A stretch of DNA of 37,128 bases, taken from a virus. The number at the start of each line of letters is the position of its first letter. Within the stretch, counting starts at the first letter, position 1. The stretch spans positions 1 to 37,128 of IMG/VR virus record IMGVR_UViG_3300021127_000017; one strand, written 5' to 3'. The notes below the pieces were generated by a model, which was not told where the DNA came from, made no database searches, and saw only the letters and a program-made list of their open reading frames with translations. This document shows, piece after piece, positions 22,398 through 30,500 of the stretch. A program made the position numbers and the translations under genes.

Positions 22398-22954
22398 TCT
22401 GGCTGTTTCCAAACTGGAATAAATGTTCCGTCATCTTGTTTAGCATATAATACTTTCTCATTTCTTAATAAGGCTTCTAATTCGGCTCTGCTTGGTATAC
22501 TAGTAGAGTTTACCATACCATCTTTTCTAGGTCTACCTATGTGTACTGTTTTGAAAAAATCTCGTATTTCTCTAATATTATCATCAGAAAAATAATATCT
22601 ACCCTCCCTAGAATGATCCTTTAGGGAATAAGATCTTTGCGGGGTTGTAAAATCTCCCGCTTTTAAATGTCTTTTAATTGTATCAATATGTCTATTTAGC
22701 ATCTTGGCAACATAAGAAATGGTATAAGCGTGTTGTTTATTTTTACGCACATCTGATAAATTATACGCAACACGCTTACCCATTGGATAGTTCCAAGCAA
22801 TCATTAGGTCTTCAGATCTAGTGATATGAAGTGATTTATGTAATTCACCGTTTAGGTAAAAATACAATATTCTCTGTTTAGTGCCTTTTCTATTTCCTCT
22901 AGCCATAGCCCTAATGTGTTTCCATCTTTCTTGATAATCCACCTTTTCCCGCAC
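22391..22954 (-). CDS. HTH DNA-binding protein
   Basis: This protein is 187 aa from the ATG at 22954, or 171 aa from an alternative ATG at 22906. An N-terminal basic part contains RILYFYLNGELHKSL. The HTH is at YTISYVAKMLNRHIDTIKRHLK (about 77-98), like MerR/excisionase winged helices, followed by YYFSDDNIREIRDFF. A linker GRPRKDG resembles an AT-hook. The C-terminal part has LEALLRNEKVLY and ends WKQPEW. It is a likely transcription regulator or replication origin binder. It overlaps the upstream zinc ribbon by 103 nt from the first ATG and by 55 nt from the second. Confidence 0.65.
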   Translation of the reverse strand: MREKVDYQERWKHIRAMARGNRKGTKQRILYFYLNGELHKSLHITRSEDLMIAWNYPMGKRVAYNLSDVRKNKQHAYTISYVAKMLNRHIDTIKRHLKAGDFTTPQRSYSLKDHSREGRYYFSDDNIREIRDFFKTVHIGRPRKDGMVNSTSIPSRAELEALLRNEKVLYAKQDDGTFIPVWKQPEW

Positions 22955-23040
22955 ATCATACAGAATAATTCAATTCTTAATTTTTGAGAAAAGACTCTAT
23001 CTATGAAAACCCTGCCTTGACACTTTTTGCAGGTCATCAT
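22852..23040 (-). CDS. Zinc ribbon protein, 62 aa
   Basis: The protein starts MMTCKKCQGRVFIDRVFS and continues to LFCMMCGKRWIIKK, giving two C-x-x-C knuckles (residues 4, 7, 27, 30), a classic zinc ribbon. A charged helix (WLEEIEKALNRE) follows. The whole chain is conserved-looking, which supports it as a real gene in spite of the long overlap with the HTH gene downstream. The function is unknown. Confidence 0.65.
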   Translation of the reverse strand: MMTCKKCQGRVFIDRVFSQKLRIELFCMMCGKRWIIKKDGNTLGLWLEEIEKALNREYCIFT

Positions 23041-23059
23041 TGTTTGATTTGCCTACAAC

Positions 23060-23356
23060 CTACTTCGCTGCTTTTGCAAGTGTTTTTTCAACATCAGACT
23101 GTGCAGTAGTAGCTACAGCTGTAAGTGCAGCCGTTGTAGCTGCATCAAGATGCTCTTGCTTAGCAAGCTTAGACACAATACTCTTTGGATTAACACGGGC
23201 AAGTACAGGGCCAATAACACCATAGATTGCTGCAAACGCAACATGCTTTAGGTTATGATTAGCTGCTCCACCACGCTGCCAAAGAATTACTGCAGCGGTA
23301 GCCGTTGCATAGAAATAATGTTCTACCAAGGCCTTTTCAGAATTTGTAATACGCAT
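23060..23356 (-). CDS. Small membrane-associated protein, 98 aa
   Basis: MRITNSEKALVEHYFYATATAAVILWQRGG suggests a short hydrophobic helix (about 15-26). HVAFAAIYGVIGPVLARV (38-55) is a better membrane span. An Ala/Thr-rich helix (DAATTAALTAVATTAQSDVE) and AKAAK end follow. It sits between the phosphoesterase and the zinc ribbon gene. The family is unknown to me. A role in the membrane during replication or as a holin-like factor cannot be excluded. Confidence 0.55.
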   Translation of the reverse strand: MRITNSEKALVEHYFYATATAAVILWQRGGAANHNLKHVAFAAIYGVIGPVLARVNPKSIVSKLAKQEHLDAATTAALTAVATTAQSDVEKTLAKAAK

Positions 23357-23373
23357 TTTTATTTTTGTCTCCT

Positions 23374-24186
23374 TTAGACACTAAATTTCTTGCCATCTAC
23401 GTAGCAAGTATAATCTGGAGTAATCTCAATAATTTGAATATGAGGGTATACTCCGTTTTCGATATGTGCTACTGCAAAAGCTTTTTGCCAATTGTGAACA
23501 TTGGTGTAGCCCATACCTGTACTTTTTTCATCACTCATGTGACCAAGTTCGTAGCCTCTCAAGGTCTCTCCTCTCCCACCATTACGTAACTCCCATGTTT
23601 GATAGAAAGTTCCCGCTCTGTGTGAGTGTCCTCGGATAAGAGATATCCCCCAATTTTCTACGTCTTTACGCACAGACTCACCAGCATTTTGAGATATAGC
23701 ATTGCCGTGATGAATGTGAATATCGCCAAAACGATGTTTTGGCAAATCGCTATAATATATATATTCGTATCCCAAAGAATCCAGGCCCCACATTGTTTCT
23801 GGAGTTACCGCATCTATATAATCTGGGATCTTCTTTTCTAGATAATCAAAGATTCTTATATCATGATTACCTAAAGCTGTGAATAGCTGTGCATCTTTGC
23901 CAGCTACCTTTCTTGTCTTTGCATAAAAGTCACGAGCTTCTTTTGCTTCATGTTGAATCAATGGAATAATGGCATCTCCATTAGAGTCTTTATGCATTTT
24001 TAAAAATTCAGACGGACGATCATCAGTATATTTACTATAACAAGCTTGATCATCCGTATCTCCCGCATAATCTACCACATTTGGTTTAAACCAAGACATG
24101 ACTTTAAACCAAAGCTCTATGGCTTTGGGGTCAGCATAGGGAAATTGCTGATCTGACGATATCATCCATTTTAAATCATTAGACAT
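23374..24186 (-). CDS. Calcineurin-like metallophosphoesterase
   Basis: This 270-aa protein has the five blocks of the family in order: SSDQQFPY (Asp12), YAGDTDDQ (Asp43), TALGNHDIRI (Asn107/His108), IHIHHGNAIS (His159/160) and IRGHSHRAG (His187/His189). The Q in place of the usual first-block His (D-x-Q instead of D-x-H) is a common phage variant. It would hydrolyse phosphoesters, perhaps nucleic acid ends or nucleotides. It is adjacent to the tail module and starts in an 8-nt overlap with a coiled-coil gene. Confidence 0.85.
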   Translation of the reverse strand: MSNDLKWMISSDQQFPYADPKAIELWFKVMSWFKPNVVDYAGDTDDQACYSKYTDDRPSEFLKMHKDSNGDAIIPLIQHEAKEARDFYAKTRKVAGKDAQLFTALGNHDIRIFDYLEKKIPDYIDAVTPETMWGLDSLGYEYIYYSDLPKHRFGDIHIHHGNAISQNAGESVRKDVENWGISLIRGHSHRAGTFYQTWELRNGGRGETLRGYELGHMSDEKSTGMGYTNVHNWQKAFAVAHIENGVYPHIQIIEITPDYTCYVDGKKFSV

Positions 24187-24379
24187 TCTTTATTGAATCC
24201 AGCACTTCCTGTGAATACTCAGCTTTTGCAACTTCTTCTCTCAAAGCGGTAAGTTCATTTGAAACTTGAGTATATTCAGCTCTTAATAAAGCTTTCTCTA
24301 GTTCGTAGGCTGCTGCCATTTCGCCAATACGTTGTTGTAGGGCAGAAATAATTAATTCTGCTTTTTGATTTTGATCCAT
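24179..24379 (-). CDS. Small coiled-coil protein, 66 aa
   Basis: The whole chain is helical: MDQNQKAELIISALQQRI, then MAAAYELEKALLRAEYTQ and SNELTALREEVAKAEY with heptad spacing, ending EVLDSIKNV. Paired with the next coiled-coil gene, it lies between tail genes and the phosphoesterase. Possible tail assembly or chaperone component; unrecognised. Confidence 0.6.
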   Translation of the reverse strand: MDQNQKAELIISALQQRIGEMAAAYELEKALLRAEYTQVSNELTALREEVAKAEYSQEVLDSIKNV

Positions 24380-24388
24380 TTATATCCT

Positions 24389-24613
24389 TTAGTTAGTTGT
24401 TGTTGGTTGTAGCTTTGCAGCTTCCGCATTCAAATAGTCAATTTGTGCCTGAACGTCTGACATCTGCTTGGTAACAGCATCTATTGTTTCTTGATTTGGA
24501 GTGCTTACAGCTCGTAGCTCAGACAGCTGCAAATTAAGATTATATTGACTAAATAACATGCTTCTTAAATGTTGTTCAATAATAGTTATTTTTTCATCAT
24601 TAGTTAGTTCCAT
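24389..24613 (-). CDS. Small coiled-coil protein, 74 aa
   Basis: The protein begins MELTNDEKITIIEQHLRSML and has a helical pair (YNLNLQLSELRAVS, TIDAVTKQMSDVQAQIDYLNAEA) with a short loop between, ending in a polar TTTN. It has an excellent AAAGGAGG ribosome site and is the first gene after an extended -10 promoter. Similar helical pairs occur after minor tail genes in phages; a structural accessory or chaperone role is possible. Confidence 0.6.
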   Translation of the reverse strand: MELTNDEKITIIEQHLRSMLFSQYNLNLQLSELRAVSTPNQETIDAVTKQMSDVQAQIDYLNAEAAKLQPTTTN

Positions 24614-24629
24614 TGTTTCCTCCTTTCAT

Positions 24630-24638
24630 AGTATAACA
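24630..24638 (-). promoter_or_regulatory. Extended -10 promoter variant (TGTTATACT)
   Basis: The minus strand carries TATACT with TG one base upstream, 16 nt before the ATG at 24613. It follows a terminator-like hairpin, as at the 7347 promoter. Confidence 0.45.
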
Positions 24639-24652
24639 TAATTAATATTAAC

Positions 24653-24678
24653 AGCATTGGGACTCCCGCCCCAATGCT
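24653..24678 (-). terminator. 9-bp hairpin at the end of the tail operon
   Basis: AGCATTGGG and CCCAATGCT pair over 9 bp with an 8-nt loop, starting 1 nt after the tail-gene stop codon. The following minus-strand sequence is T/A-rich (GTTAATATT) but not a clean T-run. Confidence 0.6.
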
Positions 24679-24679
24679 A

Positions 24680-27571
24680 TCAATTTTGCTCCTTCCACCA
24701 ATCCGTAGACTTCTGCTGAGGTATAGCAGTTGGTACTGCTGGTACTGTAGGAAGTGCTGGTACAGTAGGTGGAGTAACTGGGATGTTTGGTGGCAATTTT
24801 GGAGGCGGAGCGACTGGTGGTGGTAATACTGGTGGAACCACAGGTGGAGGCGGTGTAACTGGGAGGTTTGGTGGCAATTTTGGTGGTGGCGTAACAGGTG
24901 GTGGGGTTACAGGTGGTGGGGTTACAGGTGGTGGGGTTACAGGTGGTGGGGTTACTGAGCCTGATGTTGTTGCACTTGCAGAACCACTGACTCCGCCAGA
25001 AGATGCAGTGACAGTCACAAGTGTGCTTGAAGGAGCACCAGAGACTGTAAATGGTGTGCTGGCTGAGGTTTGTGCAGTTGCAGTAAATGATGTAGGACTG
25101 ATTGCACCAAAAGTTGTACTTAGCGATACTGTATATGATGTCAAATCAGTGTTTGACCATGAAACAGTTCCACTAAATCCTGAACTTGTAATAGTTCCAG
25201 CATTAATTGATGGAGATAGAGTCAATCCAATTGCTGTTCCAGATCCATAAATCCAGTCAGCAACTACACCTGTTGAAGTGTTTCCCGCTCCATTATTGGA
25301 ATATGTTGCACCTTGCAAGACACCATTATATAAAGTTTCTGCAAGCATAAAGTAGTATCCATTTGGAGATGGAACATACAACTCAACCGCAACACCAGAA
25401 CTTACAGCTGGTATAGTACCACTTGAATATAGTACATAGGTTCCTGGATTTCCCCATCCATTTACACCACTGTGACCTGATGCTGGAGTTCCAGTTCTCC
25501 AAATTTCATAATATAAAGACACATTTGGATAATAAGATGTGTATCCTGATGGCAATGAATATGAGCCAACTAATTGTCCATGCCCAGATCCGTTACTTGA
25601 TCCAGCTACTAGCTGGGTTGATGGTGCTGCTAAAGGTAGAGTGTACGCATTATATGGAGAAGATATTCCAGAAACTAATTGATCACCATTTACTTCTCTT
25701 ATGTAAAATGCATAAAGTGTATTTGGGCTTAAATTTGAAATTGTTGCTGGATTAGAAACTGTAGTTGCAGACCAAGTTGAACCACCGTCAGTTGAATATT
25801 GTATACCAGATATAGAATTGCTTCCGCTGGATCCACCTGCAAGCCAAGATAGGGCTGCCGTAAAGTATGATGGTGAAACACTTGTAATTGAAGGCACACT
25901 TGGTGCAGTTCCTGTTACTTGAAATGGATTATTAGAAGCAGCAGTAGACCCAGCAGAAGGGGGAGTTGTTCCGTCCACAGATGCAAATACTGATACCCTG
26001 TAAAAAGTATACTGAAGTGCAGTATAGGTTGTTGTATAAGTTCCTGCTCCAGTATCAGCTATATACGGGCTGGCAGCGTAAGTCTGTAGCATAGCCCACG
26101 AAACGTTATCAGAGCTTCCCTCCACTTGATATCCATAGCCAAATGCTGCTCCTTGTGATTGCGTTGCTCTATTCCATGTAATTTGCAAGTTTCTTGTATA
26201 TGGGGCCAATTGTAATGGCAAGCCTTTTGTTACAGAAGATATTGTAAAAGAACTTGGGGGAAGTACAGCTGTAGGAGTACCTGTTGTAGTCAATTGTCCA
26301 GATGATCCTCCACTTGATGCACTCACATAGTTGCTTGCATATATATAAAAGGTGTACGTGGCTGGAGTTGCACTAGCCAAAGTATTATAGGTGAATGAAT
26401 AGGTACTGGCAGATGTTGCAGGTATTGATGTCCATGGTCCACTTGGAGAAACTGCCCAATAATACACACTCGGTGCATCATGAGTAGAATCAACAACAGA
26501 TTGGTTAAATACTATAGTGACACCATTTACAGTAGAAGATTTTGAATTGAATGTTGGCGTATTAGGTGGTTGAAGTGGCTTAGTAACTGACATTACTTTA
26601 ACATTACTAATTCCGCTAGTGTATCCAAAATAATCTGTATATCCACTATAAGCAGACTCCACTCCATAGATATATGTGTATGAGTTTGCTTCTGTTGTAG
26701 TAATTGTATGATTATAGGCACCGCTGACACTTGCCAAAGACCCGCCCAATGCTGTTGCAGATGCTTGAAGTTGTGCCAATGTAGTATAAGTACCAACATT
26801 TGATCCATACCAAGCCATGAATGTTCTTGTGGGGTCTGGAATGTATCCATCTGCAGACTGCCAAGTTGAACTATAAGACAATATTGACCCAGCATTTGCT
26901 GGAGATCCAGTGGAGGAAGACAAGGTAGAAGTTATTAATGTTGGGGTATTTTTAATAACGGCAATTCTTCCATTATTATAACTATCGCTTGTATCAATAC
27001 CATTAACTCCGCTAGATGTAGTACTTACAGTAACTGTTAATACTGGGTATCTTCCATCATATGACCCTATCAGTCCCATTGATGTAGTTGCAGCAGTGTA
27101 ATCTCCAGGTATTGCTGATGATGATGTTAAAGTTAATGTTCCAGAAGTAAAATTAATTGATCCTGAAGTTCCCGCCAAAGTAGTATAACCATCTACTGAA
27201 TATGATATTCCGTTTGGACTATATCCGTTTGGGTTCCATATTCCAGGTTGTAGGTACAGCGTATGAGCTGTATATTTATTTGTCGTGCCATTTGCTACTG
27301 CTGATGGAGTTGGCATTGTTCCCACATATACATAAGTTGGAAAAGTTGTACCAGCTGAGTCTGATGTTATAGCTGGTGGCAAATCTGTATGTGGTCCAAG
27401 TTTTGGCCAAAACTGAGTCCATGCTGAAATTAAATTGGTTCCCTTATTAATAAATATTTTTTTAACTTGAACCCAATTTGAAACAGTGTTAGTTCCTTTA
27501 TTAACAAATACTTTTTTTACTGGAACCCAATTTGATACTGTGTTGGTACCTTTATTGATGAACAAACCCAT
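24680..27571 (-). CDS. Minor tail protein with fibronectin-like domains and Pro-rich C-terminus
   Basis: This 963-aa structural protein has three 18-aa N-terminal repeats of the type INKGTNTVSNWVPVKK (residues 4-58). Thr/Ser/Tyr-rich beta sequence follows, with fibronectin III-like segments, such as PSVPSITSVSPSYFTAALSW and YSTDGGSTWSATTVSN with LSPNTLYAFYIREVNG. From about residue 890 it has VTPPP repeats (five units), then PPKLPPN elements, and it ends KSTDWWKEQN. The Pro-rich tail could be an extended stalk. It likely forms part of a tail-tip fibre that meets the host surface. It starts 1 nt after the stop of the 1532-aa gene with no clear ribosome site, so coupling is probable. Confidence 0.75.
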   Translation of the reverse strand: MGLFINKGTNTVSNWVPVKKVFVNKGTNTVSNWVQVKKIFINKGTNLISAWTQFWPKLGPHTDLPPAITSDSAGTTFPTYVYVGTMPTPSAVANGTTNKYTAHTLYLQPGIWNPNGYSPNGISYSVDGYTTLAGTSGSINFTSGTLTLTSSSAIPGDYTAATTSMGLIGSYDGRYPVLTVTVSTTSSGVNGIDTSDSYNNGRIAVIKNTPTLITSTLSSSTGSPANAGSILSYSSTWQSADGYIPDPTRTFMAWYGSNVGTYTTLAQLQASATALGGSLASVSGAYNHTITTTEANSYTYIYGVESAYSGYTDYFGYTSGISNVKVMSVTKPLQPPNTPTFNSKSSTVNGVTIVFNQSVVDSTHDAPSVYYWAVSPSGPWTSIPATSASTYSFTYNTLASATPATYTFYIYASNYVSASSGGSSGQLTTTGTPTAVLPPSSFTISSVTKGLPLQLAPYTRNLQITWNRATQSQGAAFGYGYQVEGSSDNVSWAMLQTYAASPYIADTGAGTYTTTYTALQYTFYRVSVFASVDGTTPPSAGSTAASNNPFQVTGTAPSVPSITSVSPSYFTAALSWLAGGSSGSNSISGIQYSTDGGSTWSATTVSNPATISNLSPNTLYAFYIREVNGDQLVSGISSPYNAYTLPLAAPSTQLVAGSSNGSGHGQLVGSYSLPSGYTSYYPNVSLYYEIWRTGTPASGHSGVNGWGNPGTYVLYSSGTIPAVSSGVAVELYVPSPNGYYFMLAETLYNGVLQGATYSNNGAGNTSTGVVADWIYGSGTAIGLTLSPSINAGTITSSGFSGTVSWSNTDLTSYTVSLSTTFGAISPTSFTATAQTSASTPFTVSGAPSSTLVTVTASSGGVSGSASATTSGSVTPPPVTPPPVTPPPVTPPPVTPPPKLPPNLPVTPPPPVVPPVLPPPVAPPPKLPPNIPVTPPTVPALPTVPAVPTAIPQQKSTDWWKEQN
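24774..24957 (-). repeat. Tandem 15-bp repeats coding for VTPPP
   Basis: The unit ACAGGTGGTGGGGTT (plus strand) is repeated about four times exactly from 24895 to 24954. Two longer similar blocks (GTAACTGGGA-GTTTGGTGGCAATTTT) start near 24774 and 24856. All lie in frame in the Pro-rich end of the tail protein. Confidence 0.85.
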
Positions 27572-27572
27572 T

Positions 27573-30500
27573 TTAGTATACTACCCACAAATCTCCAGTT
27601 GCACCGTTTGAACTGCCAGATGAAGGTGCTGCAGCTCCACCTGCAGAGTTATCGCTATAATAAATAGCTAATCCTAGTACTAATTGACCAGTTCCTGGGT
27701 CTTCTATAACCATTCTTTGTCTTGGATATGATCCAAGTGGGGGCACACTCATGTAGTTTGTTGGTCCCGCTCCATTGCTTCCAGTCAATACAGACACAGG
27801 TGCAGGGGAAGATGGGGTTGCCATACTATATGAATATCCCACTAAACTTTTTATACCTGTTATAACAACAGTGTTTTCGGTATTAGACAAAGATATGTTT
27901 GCTGGAGCTGTATAACCAATTACGGTTCCTTGATCACCACCTGCAGATCTCTGAGGTCCTGATTGCAATACAACACCAGTGCTACTCAAAGTTATAATTC
28001 CATTTGTAGTAGATGAACCTGAATATAAACTTATACCAGTTGTAGTAAAATCTCCACGAGAAGCACCTGCCAGCATATGGATTCCTGCAGTGGTAGTAAA
28101 TGTTCCATTGCTTTCACCTGTACCAACAACTTGTAGCTGTACTGGCGTAGCTCCATTTGCAGCAGTTATAAGAATTTTGCTTGCATCTGCTTGGATAGTA
28201 TTAATAGGAGCAGATGCTGGAATTGTAGTATTTGACGTTCCAGTTAAATATGAAGATGGGTTAATTGCAGCAGTTCCGCCATTATAACCTAGAGCAATGA
28301 TATGATTATTTAAAACCATACCTGTCTTTAGGTTAGTACCATCTCCAGTCCACAGGCCAATTCCATTTGATGTTGTAACGTTAAGCCACGAATTCTTAGC
28401 ATAAAGACCAATTCCATCCATGACAGTCCCATAAGCATTTATCGTTGGACCAATACCTAGGAATGGGATTGCATTAATTCCGCTAGTAGAGGATAAGTTT
28501 ACCGTATAGTCTGAATTTAATGGAACTATTCCACCACTATCAACAGTTAAATAAAAACCAGTATCTGTTGTTGTAGTTCCGCTTGTAACTGCTCTTGGGA
28601 ATATATATGCTGTTCTGCTACCGCTTGCTGATTTCAAAGTTATAAGATCATGAACACCATCAAGGGTTACAGTTCCTAATGTGCCTACCGATTTAATTGT
28701 TCCACCATTTATTACTGCATTTTTAGCATTCATTGTTCCATCTGCAGTTACGTAGAAGTTTGCATATGTAGTAATTCCAGTTGCACTTATATTTTGCTGG
28801 GTTACGTTACCTGACCATAAAAGTGGTGTTGTTTTAGCATTTGTAGAATTCAATGTTGTTGGTGGCACAAGATGCCCAGAAGAATAGTTTCCATCTCCAG
28901 ACAATACATATTGTGATGTTGGAGTCGTATATGTTCCATAGATTGTCCCAGAGTCTAGGTACACACCTCCACCTGTGGAAGTTTTAGAAATTTGAGTTGA
29001 ATTTACTGACCATCCACCAATACTTGCAGATGTAGTTGTCAATTGTCCAGTTGATCCACTTATAGATGTTACAGTACCAATAGCACTATTAAATAAAAGT
29101 GCTGTTGAGTTTAATATGAATCCCGCACCACTTAAAGCTCCGCCAGTAGTCAATGTACCAGAATATATTGAACCACCAGAACCAATTTGCAAATTACCTG
29201 TAAATGAACCTGATGTAGCATTTACCTGACCTCTAATATATGCATTAGAGGCATACACAGAGCCATCTGTGAGTATATGTGCTCCTGATGTAGCAGATAC
29301 AAATGTTATTGAAGTTCCCGCAGGAATTGCAGCAAATGTAGGATTTGATATTGTTAATGTTGCTGTTCCGCCACCACTTGTTATTGTTGTCCCGCCAGGA
29401 ATACCAGCATATACAACATACATTCCATTAATTATATTAGCATTGGCTGCAGATAAAGTTATAGTTGTAGAGCCAGATGCAATAACTGATCCATATGTAG
29501 TTGCTACAATTGGGGCAGCAGAACCAATATCAAGGCTACTTGAACCAGATATACTTATCTGATTTGACTTTACAGTACCATCTTTTTTAACCCAGAATAA
29601 TGCTTGACTGTCTGCAGTAGGGCCAGTTGAACTTGTAGCACTTGCTCCAGCCCAAAATGCATATGTACCAGTTCCAGATAATCCAGTATATGTATTGCCA
29701 CTTAATCCATTTAAAGTATTTTCAATTTTATTAGGGCTAATAACCCAGTCTGCAATATTTGCATTTTTTGTTATAAATGTTGGTCCACCACTTGTGGTAT
29801 TACCTAAAATTTGTGTTGATGGTGTAGATGCAGTTGTTGCTCCATCTCCATTACCCCAAATAAATAATCCTGCGTTTCCGCCATTTGTACCCAAGATAAT
29901 ATTGGGAACAGAAGTGTTACTTGATCCTAGATAAATAGAACCTGTTGAAGTAACAGATATTGCACTAGAAATTTGAGATGTCGTTGGGTTTTGAGGTTGT
30001 ACTGGAGTAGCTGCAGAAGGAAGAGATCTATTGCCAAACTTATCATAATAATAAGTTACGATCCATCTTGCAACAAAGTTTGTTGACAATACTACCAATG
30101 GAGATGTACCAGATGCCACAAGGCCATTCATTATGTACGAACCAGAAGCTCCGCCTGTTAAAAAGTTTGATGCAACTAAAGTTCCAGAGGTATTATATGT
30201 TGATAGTGTTAGCACATAGTTAGCTCCTGATGTAGTAATATTAGAAACAAATGTATTTACTGGCACATTTGTTCCAGTAAAAGCATATCCAATACATGCT
30301 GTTGGAACTACAGATGCTCCAGATGGATCAACAAATGTACTTAGTGTAACTGTATTTGTGCCCGCTGCTCCGCCAGAAACATATGTTGCATTTATGTAAT
30401 CTGGTAGGCTTGTTGGCAAAGAACTTGGATTTATAAAAAACTCATAAACTTCAATGTGGTCAACTGATACTGGTACACCAGCAAGGTTAATTTGATATCC

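Noticed and set aside
24891-24957. 15-bp tandem repeat as a possible CRISPR or iteron array.
   Set aside because: No spacers of equal length; units are contiguous and in frame in a coding gene.
24783-25250. A 155-aa Gly-rich plus-strand open frame.
   Set aside because: It is antisense to the Pro-rich repeats of the tail protein; the repeat composition keeps it open. No ribosome site or neighbours on that strand.
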